A stretch of 64,000 nucleotides of DNA from Okapia johnstoni (GCA_024291935.2 CM044315.1:77606385-77670384), one strand, 5' to 3'. Numbered from the stretch's first letter, positions 1-12,785 are shown. Numbers and translations: made by a program. The notes: a model not told the origin generated them from the letters alone.

Positions 1-235
1 GTTCCAGCTTCAACATCAGTCCTTCCAATGAATATTCAGGACTGATTTCCTTTAGAATTGACTGGTTTGATCTCTTTGCAGTTCAAGGGACTCTCAAGAG
101 TCTTCTCCAAAACCACAGTTCAAAAGCATCAATTCTTCAGTGCTCAGCTTTCTTTATAGTCCAACTCTCACATTCATACATGACTACTGGAAAAACCATA
201 CCCTTGACTAGATGGACCTTTGTTGGCAAAGTAAT
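1..235 (-). mobile_element. BovB LINE fragment
   Basis: Reverse-strand piece of the BovB ORF2 C-terminal region, recognisable from the caaaagcatcaattctt and gacctttgttggcaaagtaa blocks. It enters from the left window edge and stops at about 235. Confidence 0.9.
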
Positions 236-974
236 TTTGGCACTGGGTTAGGATGCACGTTTTCTGATTCTGAAACTAGAACAAGGCCCATGAAACCCAA
301 CACGAAGTCTGGTTCCTCTCTCTGGGGCCACAGCCTCACTTGTTGCTGCCTAATGATCTGCCCACTAATCCTATTTTATACTATGTGGCCCTGAAGCTTA
401 CATCAGAATCAGTGTCCAGGGTCTGGGAACACTGCCAATCCCACCTCCTGGGAACACTGCTGCCAAAGGAAGCCACTAAGCAACTCAGTTTCACTGCCTA
501 GACGGCTCCAGGCCCAGGGCTGGGGCTGCTGGCCAAGGGGTTAGGCTGGGACCACTTTGGAAAGTAGAGGAGACACAGACCAGAAACACTTGTGGGCAGG
601 GACTTAGATATGATCTGGGGAGACAACTACAGAACCAAGACCTAAAGGATGAGTTAGAGGAGGCAGACAGAGATAAGTATGGGAAAGTGGAGAGAACAGA
701 AAGAACAAAGGCCTCGGGGTAGAAGAGTAAAGGGGAGAGTAAAAAGTTGCACATGACCCTGCACATTCAGGGTCACTATAATGAAGGTGCCATAAGATGC
801 AGGGTTCAGTAGAGAAAGGAAATAGGGTGCAGGCCAGGCCAGGCCAGATATCTTTCCCGTAAAAAGAAGAGAATGGCACTGGCATTTCAAGTAGGAATAG
901 TGGAATGAGAAACACCAGGAAAGGGTGCAGAGACAAAACTATTTGAACCATGGCACTTGCTGTCTGTTTCCACT
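236..974. other. Intergenic, nothing recognised
   Basis: AG-rich single-copy-looking sequence. Short overlapping ORFs have no recognisable protein features. Confidence 0.6.
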
Positions 975-1575
975 TTGAGGCAGTGACAGACTTTATTTTC
1001 TTGGGCTCCAAAATCACTCCAGATGGTGACTGCAGCCATGAAACTAAAAGACACTTGCTCCTTGGAAGAAAAGCTATGACAAATCTGACAGCATATTAAA
1101 AAGCAGAGACATCACTTTGCTGACAAAGATCCTTCTAGTCAAAGCTATAGTTTTTCCAGCAGTCATGTACAGATGTGAAAGTTGGACCATAAAGAAGGCT
1201 GAGCACAGTAGAATTAATGCTTTCTAACTGTGGTGTTAGAGAAGACTCCCAAGAGTACCTTGGACAGCAAGGTGATCAAACCAGTCAATCCTAAAGGAAA
1301 TCAACTCTAAGTATTCATTGGAAGGACTGATATGGGATCTGAAGCTCTAATACTGTGGCCACCTGATGCAAAGAACCAACAAATTGGAAAAGATCCTGAT
1401 GCTGGGAAAGATTGAGGGTGGGGGGAGAAGGGGGCAACAGAGAATGAGATGGTTAGATGGCATCACCAACTCAATGGACATGAGTTTGAGCAAGCTCCGG
1501 GAGATGGTGAAGGACAGGGATGCCTGGTGTGCTACAGTCTATGGGGTCACAGAGTTGGACACTGAACAACAACTA
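975..1575 (+). mobile_element. BovB LINE 3' fragment
   Basis: Forward-strand 5'-truncated BovB, starting in the sequence for the F-x-F-L-G-S-K-I-T region and ending near gagttggacactgaacaaca. Several frameshifts and stops; decayed more than the copies further right. Confidence 0.9.
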
Positions 1576-2043
1576 CCCTGTCTAGAATCTACTAAAGGGA
1601 TCACACTTCTTACCCTTGAGATGAAATTCAAACACTTTGCCACCCAGGCCTGGCACAGCTGATTCCTGCAGGTCACTCTGGTGTCCTCTCCCCATCGGCA
1701 CCCTGCAGTTCCCTCCTCCTCTTCTGCTCCTGGATCCCAGGATAACCTCTGTAGCTCTTCTGCTTTCCCCACTGCCTGGAATGTTCTCCCAGCTCAAATG
1801 TCACTTCCTCCAGGAAGTCAACCATACCGACCCCTACAACTCATCTGTCACTACTTTCTGTCTCAAGGTCCCCAGTGCTGGTCTCCATTATAGCTCTGGT
1901 GACAGTTTTATAATTATGAACAGTAAGGAGAAAGTGTTCTTTTTAAAAGCCGCCTGCCATCTGGGCCAACTGGCTTAGGAAAAAGGTAGAATTGCTCTTA
2001 GGCAAAGAATGTTCTTTTGGTTTGGAGATAAATTAAATGAAGT
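1576..2043. repeat. L2-like remnant
   Basis: About 1690-1880 carries the typical L2 sequence of the cctggaatgttctccc / aaatgtcacttcctcc type. The rest is unassigned. Confidence 0.45.
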
Positions 2044-2250
2044 GCCTGCTAGCTCAAACAGTAAAGAATCTGCCTGCAGTGCTGGAGACATGGGTTTGAT
2101 CCCTGGGTTGGGAAGATCCCCTGGAGGAGGATGTGGCAACCCACTCCGGTATTCTTGCCTGGAGAATCCTCATAGACAGAGAAGCCTGGCGGGCTACAGT
2201 CGATAGGGTTGCAAAGAGTCAGACATGACTGAGCAACTAAGAACAGCACA
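2044..2250 (+). mobile_element. Bov-tA SINE
   Basis: tRNA-derived head (agtaaagaatctgcctgca, gggtttgatccctgggtt) followed by the BovA body (ggagaatcct, gcaaagagtcagacatga). The first bases of the head are diverged. Confidence 0.92.
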
Positions 2251-2479
2251 GACCCTGGCCACAGGTTAGATGTGAGCTGAATGGACAAAGATACTTTAAA
2301 ACACTGTGTAAGATGTTTACTTCCCAGTACTCTGCAATCTCTCTGCATGGCTCTCCCCATTTCCTTCCTAGTACCCTCTAGGTACTAGCTAAGCCTGAAA
2401 TTCTTTACAATCAGAGTAACTTTCTTGACTTGCAGATTCAAAAGGCAAGACCTGGAGTTGCAAAAACCAGGCTTTCGGA

Positions 2480-3050
2480 CTTCAAAAACCTAAACGCTGA
2501 AGGATTTGGAGCATAAGCTCTGTAACATAAACAGCAGATTTAAAGGAATAGTACATGAACAATCGGTACCACCTTCCCATAGCTGAGACCAAATGAATGG
2601 GTACCGCAGGTATTGCGGCCACTGGGAGGAGGGCAAGAGGGCTTCCATCTTGAAGACTGTCAGCCATTTTAAGGCAGAATGTGAACTGGGCCTGAACCCT
2701 GTTAACCATCATTAAAGAAAAACCAGGAAACCCCCTCCTCACAGATGGCAAACAAAGATTGGAAGTAAAGGTCAGGTTGTCTCAGTTACATTAACGGTAC
2801 TGCCTGCACCTGCATGTTGTAATTGTTAATTTTTCAGCACCTGCATGTTGTAAAACTAATCACTAACGTGACCAGTCATGTAGCAGAGGGTCTAAAACCG
2901 AGTCCTCCGAAATCATCCGGGTCCTTGTTGTGAACCAATTCCCCTTGGAATTGGCGCTAGTGTACCAATATAAACTGGCATAATAAACCGTACTCCACTG
3001 TCTTGAGTGTCCTCCGAGGTGTGTTTTGTGACTCCAGATTCTACAACACA
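2480..3050 (+). repeat. Probable solo endogenous retroviral LTR
   Basis: Promoter-like layout near the 3' end: caatataaactgg (TATA-like) at about 2967, aataaa at about 2983, then a short R/U5 ending near gattctacaaca. It also has an internal duplication of gcacctgcatgttgtaa at about 2805 and 2838. No gag, pol or env sequence follows. Start boundary and family are uncertain. Confidence 0.5.
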
Positions 3051-4264
3051 GGGACAGAGAAAGAGCCAGGAGTGAAGAAGAGGTGTGACTCTGGCAAGTC
3101 CCTGAGAAAGTCCTGGTGTTACCTGTGTGGGAACTCGGAGAGGGAAAAGGGACACACATCCTCCCAGGGTCAAGCCTAGGAAAGCAGCATGGCCCAGGTG
3201 GCTCTGGAAAGGTGCTGAGGAAAGGGCTGCATGGTGCTTCTAGGCTGATGGGTCTTCACAGCCTCACAGCACAGGAGCAGATGTGTGCTCTGTTCTCCCA
3301 GGTGGGGTTCGGGGGCAACTGGGAGGGAGTTTGACCTGGAAAGACCTTGTGGTTGGACACGAGGGAAGACACGGTGGCCACCTCTGCTAATTGACAGTAA
3401 GAGTGAGGGTGAGGCAGAACCGTGTATACTCAGGAGAGAACAGGCACCCCACAGCCCAGCCTCAGCAGTACTGCAGTGACTCCCAGAACTCGACACATAC
3501 CCGGAAGAAGGAGTGAGGAGGCCTAGAGGTGACTGAGATACATTTCCACCACCGGTAGGATGGGCATTGGGGAAAGAAAATAAGTTTACATGTAGAGAAT
3601 CTTTCATTTCTTGCAGCCTTACATTTATGGACTAACACCGTGATGGTTGGATGACTGCCTATGAAAACAAAAATTAATGCAACTGAAGAGGGAGAAGAGG
3701 ACTGAGAATGGAAAGAGAGCCCCACAATGAGGGCAGAAGGCCTTGCTTATAGAACCAGCAAAAATCCCCTGTGGAGTGCCTGTGAATTTTCCCTCATGGG
3801 AGTGTAACATACAAATTCAAGTTCTCAGGTGTCCTGATCTTTGCTGCAGCTCCCCTCTGTGGCCCCAAATTTTTGATGTGATCCACCACATATACTAACC
3901 TTGCGTGAGTGATGCTTTGTGGGGATGAAGGAGGAGGAGCAATTGTGTATGTGGACCCAAGCAGCACAGAAAGAGGATAGTGCTACTAGGACACAGCGTG
4001 GTGGCAGTCAGACCTCCTAGGGCTGGAGTCCTCTCAAAGGCTTCCTCAGTCACATAACACTCACGTTTGTCACCTGGGGCCCCAGTTAAGGCTGTTGGCC
4101 AGAACATCTGCACATGGCCTCTTCGTGTGGCCTGGGCTTCCTCACAGCGTGGCAGCTGGGTTCCAAAAGCAAGTATGCAGAAAGAGAGCCGGATAGAAGC
4201 TCTATCATCTGGTACAATCTAGCCTCAGGAATCAACAGCATCACCTTTGCCTCTTTCCAGCTTT
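3051..4264. other. Intergenic, nothing recognised
   Basis: No repeat family or coding signal recognised; ORFs here are short and overlap one another on opposite strands. Confidence 0.55.
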
Positions 4265-4397
4265 TTGGTTTTTGCTTTTGCTTTTTTGGCCATGCTGCAC
4301 GGCACGTGGGATCTTAGCTCCCGACCAGGGATCGAACCCATGCCCCCTGCAGTAGAAGTGTGGAGTCCTAACAGCTGGACTGCCAGAGAAGTCCCTC
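4265..4397 (-). mobile_element. CHR-type tRNA-derived SINE
   Basis: Reverse orientation: ctttttggccatgctgcacg, cgaccagggatcgaaccca, actgccagagaagtccct. Diagnostic of the cetartiodactyl CHR SINE group. Confidence 0.88.
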
Positions 4398-5740
4398 ACC
4401 TCTTTTTGTTTATGAGAAGTAAATCACTGAATCCAGTCCATTATCAAGGGGAAGGAATTAGACTACACTTTTCTGATAGGAAGAATTTGTAGACAAGTTT
4501 AAGATCACTACAACAACCAGGAAATCACCAAGAGAAACAGAAGCTTCTGAAAATATTGTGAGGGTCATGCTAGTTTTCCAACATGTGTGGAAATTCATCT
4601 CAGATGGTTCTATTTGAGTATCAAGGGTAGTGTGACCGCACAGGGTAGAGGACTTTGGTAAACCCAGGACAATGCTGCTAGTTGCCTGACACCCCCCAGA
4701 AGGTAGTAAGCTCACTACCCTCTGCCCTGGGCATTGAACTGCATTGGTGTACACCTGGTAGAACTGAAACCATTCAGGGCTTGTTTCCATACCATGCACC
4801 TGTTTGCTTAAAATTTGGCAAATGTGTAAAATCTGTGGTGCTCACTAAAGCACTGCTACAAGAGAGTACAGCAATTTGCAGACTTGGGAATGAGTATCTG
4901 GAATTGACTTTGGGACTGACCAGGACTCTGCTGGACACACCCAAAGGTGGGTGATGGTTCTTCCCATGATCAAAAGTCACCAACTAAACCAGACAGTTAA
5001 AATCAGCATAGATGGATTGGACCCTGAGCCCCTCCACAGCATGGTTAGTGTCTGAAAGTGAAAGTGAAAAAGCAAATCAGACCATAGGTATCACAAACAT
5101 GTCTGTGAGAAGGAGAGGACAAGGGCAGAAAGTGTGAACCAGGTTTTGCTAAAAGGCAGCAGGCTAGCTCAGATAGCTCTGAGGACCTTCCCTCAGGGGA
5201 GATCCTGGGGTTTCTAAATCATTCATCCCATCCATGAAAAGAGGGCCAAAGAGAAGAAGCTACTTCTGCTGAATCAGCACTTGCCCTTTCACCAAGGTGG
5301 AAGCCCTAGAACATCAAGGTACGACTCACCCGCTCTACCTTCACTCCTTCCTATCTCCAACCACACCTGCTCCTTCTCCCTCTCTCCTGACAACAGGCAA
5401 CAGGGGGTGAGTAATGCCAGGAGGCAATAGGGTGTGTCAGTTGCTGCATGGACATTTACTAGGCTCTTGACAGACTTTTGGAGAGGGAAGTGGTGGGGAG
5501 AGAAGGAAGGAGGGTATGTGTCTCAAAGCTTATGCTCCAAAGTAGGGTCTACCTCTGGGCCTGGTGGGATGTGGTGGAGAACACTCCCTCATTGTGGAAG
5601 GATGTCCAGAGGAAGGGAGAGCCTGACCAGCAGGGATACTGAAGCCGGTTCTTTCTTCATACCATTTTGCACAACTTCAGAGGAGATCAGAGCAGCAGTA
5701 GCCTGAAGCCACAGGCCTGAGCAGGGAAGCCATCTGAGGC
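4398..5740. other. Intergenic, nothing recognised
   Basis: Only a small SINE-tail-like gaaagtgaaagtgaaaaagc at 5055-5074 stands out. No coding evidence. Confidence 0.55.
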
Positions 5741-6400
5741 TGAGTTCATGCATTCAACAGAAACCCGGTAAGCTACAACTATGCTGAGCTACTAATACTA
5801 GTGGTGAGGGCTGGAGACACAGAGCTATCTCAGACATGGAGGAACTCTCAGAGGAGGGGAAAAGAAAAATACAGAACAAATCAGGGCAGTCAAGTGTTTC
5901 CTGTTGGGAACCATGCGAGGAATTTGTTACAGCTGGGGTAGAAAGAAAGGTCATGGAAGCATTCCCAGAAGAGGGGTCACTAGAACTGCATCTGGAAAGA
6001 TAAACAAGCATTCTCTAGCAGAGAAAGTGACATGGATAGCCAAGACCAAAGAGGCAAGGCACAGTGAGCCAGCTGTCGGATAACTCCAGGGGCAGAGGGC
6101 ATGAGGATGGTTCAGACTGAGGGGAGAGGCTGGAGAGGCAGGCCAGACCGAGAGCATGCTCAGCCTTGCAGGCCAGGCTGAGGACCTGGACTCTGACCCC
6201 AGAGGCCATGGGGAGGACTGACGGCCATAAAGGGAACAGAGGCATTAGTCACTCTGGCTAACATGGAGATTATTGTGGGGAGGTGGAAAGACTTGGAGGG
6301 TAGGAGAGCGGTGAGGAGGGCTGACAAGAGAGGGTGGAGGCTTATACTAGGGCAATGGCTATTGAGGATCACCTGGATGTAAGACTAGCAGCAGAGGTCA
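5741..6400 (+). repeat. L2 LINE remnant
   Basis: Old, diverged sequence with the L2 layout: gctggagacacagagc near the start, then gaagcattcccagaagagg, then gccttgcaggccaggctgagg. Boundaries approximate. Confidence 0.5.
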
Positions 6401-6511
6401 GCAGTCAAGTCCTGTCCGTTCCAGTGTACCAGATTCTAGCCTCAAGCTTCTGTTTCCTGTCCCAGCTTTGGATGGAAAATAAGTATTGGAGATAGATTCA
6501 GAAAGAAAAGA

Positions 6512-6832
6512 ACAGGCCTTCCTTGGTGATACAGTAGATAAGAATCCACCTGTCAGTGTAAGGTTCATAAGTTCAATCGCTGGTCCAGGAATATTCCACA
6601 TGCCGCTGAGAAACTAAGCCCATGTGCCTTAACTACTGAGCCTGCCCTCTAGAGCCTGTGTGCTGCAACTACTGAGCCTATGCTCCCCAACAAGAGAATA
6701 CACCACAATAAAAAGCCATGCACTGCAACGAAGAGTAGCCTCTGCTCACCACAACTAGAGAAAGCCTGTGCACAGCAACAAAGACCCAGCACAACCAAAA
6801 AAAATAAAATTAAATTAATAAAAGAAAGAAAA
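6512..6832 (+). mobile_element. CHR-type SINE, long form
   Basis: Starts ggccttccttggtgatacag, continues through the repeated gtgctgcaactactgagcct modules and ends in an A/T-rich tail (aaaaataaaattaaa). Confidence 0.88.
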
Positions 6833-7089
6833 AAAGACATTATGGAAGACTTTGGGTGGTGACAGAATTAGGAGAGAGAAGGCAGGGAGCAGAAACATTT
6901 CCTTCTCAAGCTCAAGATCTGCTCTCAGCCCTGTGTGGTGTTCACCCCAAGAAGTAGGATGGCTGGGAGGAGTAGAGTGTCTGAGAGGGAAGAGGACCCT
7001 GCCTTGACTTCATTCAACAAGTTTGTCCGACAGACATTTGTCCTGGGCTTGCTAACGGAGACACACCAACTTTTTGGGACCAGCACACC

Positions 7090-7285
7090 TGGTTCACGTG
7101 CCAGGTATACCATTCACCAGCTCCATGGCCACAGGCAAGTGACTTCATTTCTGAATCAGCTTCCCCATCCAGAAAATGAAGATGGTCATCCCCTCTATGC
7201 GCAGCTGTTTTAAAGATTAGAAATAATATATATTATAATAATTGTGGCACATAGTAGGTGTTCGGTAAATGGCAGTCACTATTAC
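7090..7285 (+). repeat. MIR SINE remnant
   Basis: Contains ggccacaggcaagtgacttc, a ccatccagaaaatgaagatg block and gcacatagtaggtgttcgg, in MIR order. A second MIR-like piece lies at about 7575-7700. Confidence 0.7.
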
Positions 7286-7769
7286 TTGCCTAGAACTCTG
7301 CAGAGGCTCTGACCATGCAAAGGTAGGGCGAACCCAGTCCTGGGCTTCAGAAAGTTCTGTTTCACTGCTTCCCTCTGCTGGCCAAAGGAGGCAGACTCCG
7401 CTGGGGAGAGAATCACAGGATGCTGACACCAGACCGAACTCCGTATCACTCCACCAGGAGAAGATTCCCCATATACCAAGCGCTCTCTAGTGGGAGGACA
7501 CCAGCCTCCCTCCAGATATGGATCCCTCCAGAGACAGCACACATGAAGCAGCATACAGACAGACATTTAACAGCAGTTTGAAATTGAATGCATAGTTCAC
7601 CTCTCTGTACCTCTTGACTATAAAATGCATGATGATCTCTACCATGTTTCACAGAATTGTTGTGACTTTCAGGAGAATAGATTATGCCTGGATGATCTCT
7701 GTGAACAGACATGCTCTGAGCTACCACACAAATGTTAATGATCAAGCATTTTCTGATGTCCCTTCCCCA

Positions 7770-8050
7770 CCATGCTAGGTGCTAGGGACCCCAGGAAGAT
7801 ATAAGAATCTGGCCCTGCCCTTGAAGAGTGTCAGTCTGGTGGGAGAGACAGCCATGTTTCAGGAAGGTGCTGATAGAGTGGGGACTATGCCTGCCTGGGG
7901 GTATCAAAGAAAGACCTGCTGTTATATTGGCCTGTTCCTAGGACCCAGTTTTTCAGCCCTGAAATGGCAGAGGATAAAGCCAAGCTCAGGAAGACCTACT
8001 CCAATTACTGCATCTCTTGGCATAATCCTTTCTGCTCTTCAATCCCCTCT
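7770..8050 (+). repeat. L2-like remnant
   Basis: tgctaggtgctagggacccc followed by ctggccctgcccttgaagag and a ggtgggagagaca block, the usual L2 order. Confidence 0.45.
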
Positions 8051-8544
8051 CCCTCAAAGCCATGAACAGAAAATGTGGTAGAAGGTCAACAGAGTCAGCC
8101 AGACAAAGCCACAGCTGTCTCTGAGTATAAACCCACCTTGTATTCAGGTAAGACTCTCAAGACCTTGCCTCACTTGGTAATACTTTCTCACTGAAATCAC
8201 TGGACCAACTCCTAAGGGAATTGCCTTCACCTTAAAAGCTTTGTTTTGACTCCACCTCACTAATCTTGCTAAATCCCCACAGATGGGTTTCCACCAGACA
8301 AGTTTATCCAGGTTCCCACAACCTATAGAAATTTCTGAGGACATGGATTTTGACAAAGAATCACAGGGACAGAAAGAAGTTAAGACAACAGAAAGGAACA
8401 AACTGGTGGTGAAACATACGTACTTGGCCCTTCCTTAGAATTTCAGGAGGGAAAAAATTTTGTATGACAAGGAAGCACAGAGGCTGAGAGAGTGCAAAGG
8501 AGAAACTTCAGCCCTAATAGGTGAAAAAGACATTCAGGTATAAC

Positions 8545-8890
8545 TAATTGGAGAAGGAGAAATATAGTTGTCATTAAGTACAGATAATATGATTGTCCAC
8601 ATAAAATGAAATAAAACAAAAAGCTCACAAATTATTAGAATTATTAACAGAGCAAGGCAATTGGACATAAGGGAAACATACAAACATGATTGCATTTCTA
8701 TACACCAGCAGCAAACATTTTCCATAGAGAACAATATTCAAAAGATTCCAACTATAATAGCAACAATATTATAAAGTAGTTAGGCATAATTATAACTAAA
8801 GTTGTGTAAGATTTACACGTAATTAAATATAATATATTACCGAGAGATACTTGCTCAACCAAATGATCAAAATCTAATGTTTACAATAAT
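8545..8890 (+). mobile_element. L1 ORF2 fragment
   Basis: Blocks such as aaaaagctcacaaattatta, attgcatttctatacaccag and gcaacaaacattttcc-type sequence correspond to the 3' part of L1 ORF2. Old and interrupted. Confidence 0.65.
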
Positions 8891-8949
8891 TACACTACTG
8901 ACATTTTACCCTCAGGTGTGATACACTGACATAGACATATCAATGATAA

Positions 8950-9104
8950 AGTATTCCTCCCATAAACATGTATAACCTGAATCTAATGTTGAGGGGAAAA
9001 AACCACATGACAATTACTGGTGGGAGTGTATATTTACATAACCATTTTGAATCTAAATTGAAGGACATTTTTGCAAAAGATTTGGCCTGTACTTTCAAAA
9101 AATT
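8950..9104 (+). repeat. Old mammalian repeat, 5' part
   Basis: Recognisable blocks: ataacctgaatctaatgttg, attgaaggacatttttgc, tttggcctgtactttcaaaa. The continuation is at 9542-9870 on the far side of an LTR. Probably an L1M-type 3' end; family name not certain. Confidence 0.5.
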
Positions 9105-9537
9105 TGTCGGGGGACGTTTAACTTTAAGGAATCCAATATGTTGCACTTTTTCCTTTGTGTGCCATTTCCCAAAGATTCTCTGTTCCTTATCAGTTCCTGT
9201 TCTGGAACGAGTAGAACTGCACACAGCTCTCAGGACTGAGATCATGAGAGAAGGGGTATTTACTTGGATTCCTTTCAGTTACTCCCTTCCGTGATTTCTT
9301 TCAGCATCAGCGACCTTGTATGTATTATACCATCCATTTTTTGTTGCAATCAACAACACTTCATCCAGTGTAATCATTTCACCCAAGATATATAAGCCTA
9401 CATTTCTACTAATAAAATACCCTTGCTCCACTAAAGACCTGGGTCCCCCACGTCCTTCTTTCTCTCTCTCTCTTTCTCTCTCTTTTTCTTTTCCTTGACT
9501 CCGGTTCACCTGGTCCCGGTCTGATAAGAAGACCACG
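9105..9537 (+). repeat. Solo retroviral LTR
   Basis: Begins tgtcgggggacg. Carries a TATA-like tatataagcc at about 9389, aataaaataccc at about 9411, a CT-rich run at 9459-9490, and ends near tcccggtctgataagaagac. It resembles the bovine BTLTR1 class. It interrupts an older repeat. No internal viral sequence is present, so it is a recombined solo copy. Confidence 0.7.
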
Positions 9538-9541
9538 AATT

Positions 9542-9880
9542 ACATAAAAGACAAAAAAATCATAGGTCAATGACAGGCTGGAAACTGATCTAGATTAAAG
9601 AAGAAAAAAAGACAAAGCAATTAAATATGATGTTAGCTCTTTGATCCCACATTTTAAAATCAGTATGAAGGACATTAAGGGGAAAATTAAAGAATTTTTA
9701 ATAAGAACTTTATTAGAAAATAATAATGCAACAATGTCAGATTTCCTGAATATGATCATTACGTTGTGCTCATGCAGAAGAACATCTCAGTACTTGGTAG
9801 TTATATGCAGAAATATTTGGGAATACGATTTCATAATTTGAGAGTAACTTACTCTCAAATGATTCAGAACAAAAGAACAT
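9542..9880 (+). repeat. Old mammalian repeat, 3' part
   Basis: Continues the element broken at 9104: gacaggctggaaactgatct, gaaggacattaaggggaaaa, gtaacttactctcaaatgat. Order and strand agree with the left half. Confidence 0.5.
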
Positions 9881-9917
9881 ACTAGTATTTATATGAAAAT
9901 AGAAACCTATATAAGGC

Positions 9918-12785
9918 CCAATGCTGTAAAGAGCAATATTGCATAGGAACCTGGAATGTTAGGTCCATGAATCAAGGCAAATTGGAAGTGGTCAAACAGG
10001 AGATGGCAAGAGTGAACACTGACATTCTAGGAATTAGCGAACTAAGATGGACTGGAATGGGTAAATTTAACTCAGATGACCATTATATCTACTACTGTGG
10101 GCAGGAATCCCTTAAAAGAAATGGAGTAGCCATCATAGTCAACAAAAGAGTCCGAAGTGCAGTACTTGGATGCAATCTCAAAAACGACAGAATGATCTCT
10201 GTTCATTTCCAAGGCAAACCATTCAATATCATGATAATCCAAGTCTGTGCCCTGACCAGTAATGCTGACGAAGCTGAAGTTAAACGGTTCTATGAAGACC
10301 TATAAGACCTTTTAGAACTAACACCCAAAAAAGATGTCCTTTTCATTTAGGGGACTGGAATGCAAAAGTAGGAAGTCAAGAAACACCTGGAGTAACAGGC
10401 AAATTTGGCCTTGGAGTACAGAATGAAGCAGGGCGAAGACTAACAGAGTTCTGCCAAGAGAAAGCACTGATCATAGAAAACACCCTCTTCCAACAACACA
10501 AGAGAAGACTCTACACGTGGACATCACCAGATGGGCAACACCGAAATCAGATTGATTATATTCTTTGCACCCAAAGATTGAGAAGCTCTATATAGTCAGC
10601 AAAAACAAGACCTGGAGCTGACTGTGGCTCAGATCATGAACTCCTTATCGCCAAATTCAGACTTAAATTGAAGAAAGCGAGGAAAACCACTAGACGATTC
10701 AGGTATGACCTAAATCAAATCCCTTATGATTACACTGGAAGTGAGAAATAGATTTAAGGAACTAGATCTGATAGAGGGCCTGATGAACTATGGATGGAGG
10801 TTCATGACATTGTACAGGAGACAGGGATCAAGACCATCCCCAAGAAAAAAAAAATGCAAAAAAGCAAAATGGCTGTCTGAGGAGGCCTTACAAATAGCTG
10901 TGAAAAGAAGAAAAGTGAAAAGCAAAGAAGAAAAGCGAAAAGCAAAGGAGAAAAGGAAAGATATACCCATTTGAATGCAGAGTTCCAAAGAACAGCAAGG
11001 AGAGATGAGAAAGCCTTCCTCAGTGATCAATGCAAAGAAATAGAGGAAAATAATAGAACAGGAAAGACTAGAGATCTCTTCAAGAAAATTAGAGACACCA
11101 AGGAAATATTTCATGCAAAGATGGGCTCAATAAAGGACAGAAATGGTATGGACCTAAGAGAAGCAGAAGATATTAAGAAGAGGTGGCAAGAATACACAGA
11201 CGAACTATATAGAAAAGATCTTCATGACCCAGATAATTACAATGGTGTGATCACTCACCTAGAGCCAGACATTCTGGAATGTGAAGTCAAGTGGGCCTTA
11301 GGAAGTATCACTACGAACAAAGCTAGTGGAGGTGATGGAATTCCAGCTGAGCTATTTCAAATCCTAAAAGATGATGCTGTGAAAGTGCTGCACTCAGTAT
11401 GTCAGCAAATTTGGAAAACTCAGCAGTGGCCACAGTACTGGAAAAGGTCAGTTTTCATTCCAATCCCAAAGAAAGGCAATGCCAAAGAATGCTCAAACTA
11501 CCACACAATTGCACTCCTCTCACATGCTATTAAAGTAATGCTCAAAATTCTCCAAGCCAGGCTTCAGCAATACGTGAACCATGAAATTCCAGATGTTCAA
11601 GCTGGTTTTAGAAAAGGCAGAGGAACCAGAAATCAAATTGCCAACATTCGCAGGATCATCAAAAAAGCAAGAGAGTTCCAGAAAAACATCTATTTCTGCT
11701 TTATTGACTATGCCAAAGCCTTTGACTGTGCGGATCACAATAAACTGTGGAAAATTCTAAAAGATATGGGAATACCAGACCACTTGACCTGCCTCTTGAG
11801 AAACCTGTATGCAGGTCAGGAAGCAACAATTAGAACTGGACATGGGAAAACAGACTGGTTCCAAATAGGAAAAGGAGTACATCAAGGCTGTATATTGTCA
11901 GCCTTCTTATTTAACTTATATGCAGAGTACATCATGAGAAACGCTGGACTGGAAGAAGCACAAGCTGTAATGAAGATTGCCGGGAGAAATATCAATAACC
12001 TCAGATATGCAGATGACACCACCCTTATAGCAGAAAGTGAAGAAGAACTAAAGAGTCTCTTGATGAAAGTGAGAGAGGAGAGTGAAAAAGTTGGCTTAAA
12101 CTCAACATTCAGAAAACTAAGATCATGGCATCCGGCCCCATCACTTCATGGCAAATAGATGGGGAAACAGCGGAAACAGTGGCTGAATTTATTTTGGGGG
12201 GCTTCAAAATCACTGCAGATGGTGATTGCAGCCGTGAAATTAAAAGACGCTTACTCCTTGGAAGAAAAGTTATGACCAACCTAGACAGCATATTAAAAAG
12301 CAGAGACATTACTTTGTCAACAAAGGTCCATCTAGTCAAGGCTATGGTTTTTCCAGTAGTCATGTATGGATGTGAGAGTTGGACTGTGAAGAAAGCTGAG
12401 TGCCAAAGAATTGCCGTTTTTGAACTGTGGTGTTGGAGAAGACTCTTGAGAGTCCCTTGGACTGCAAGAAGATCCAACCAGTCCATCCTAAAGGAAATCA
12501 GTCCTGAATATTCATTGGAAGGACTGATACTGAAGCTGAAACTCCAATACTTTGGCCATCTGCGAAAAACTAACTCATTGGAAAAGACCCTGATGCTGGG
12601 AAAGATTGGGGGCAGGAGGAGAAAGGGACAACAGAGGATGAGATGGTTGGATAGCATCACTGACTCAATGGACATGGGTTTGGGTAGACTCTGGGAGTTG
12701 GTGATGGACAGGGAGGCCTGGCGTGCTGCGATTTATGGGGTCGCAAAGAGTCAGACATGACTGAGCGACTGAACTCAACTGAGAG
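9918..12785 (+). mobile_element. BovB LINE, nearly full ORF2 span
   Basis: The longest BovB copy here. It starts near gcccaatgctgtaaagagca and runs through the endonuclease domain (GTWNVRSM; SDDHYIYYCGQES; later DYILC and GSDHELL), the reverse transcriptase (FIDYAKAFD; YADD at 12006-12017) and the C-terminal domain ([19 protein letters not shown]), ending in the gactgagcgactgaac tail. Endonuclease frame is broken by stops near 10,303 and 10,349 and by further stops around 10,590-10,880. The RT frame is open from about 10,971 to 12,158, then a one-base loss near 12,096 shifts the frame relative to the C-terminal part (to 12,760). Inactive by sequence; about 0.3 kb of 5' end is missing. Confidence 0.95.

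Noticed and set aside
10971..12158. 395-codon reverse-transcriptase frame as a host gene
   Set aside because: It is the BovB ORF2 core, with broken frames on both sides and other copies at several places in the window.
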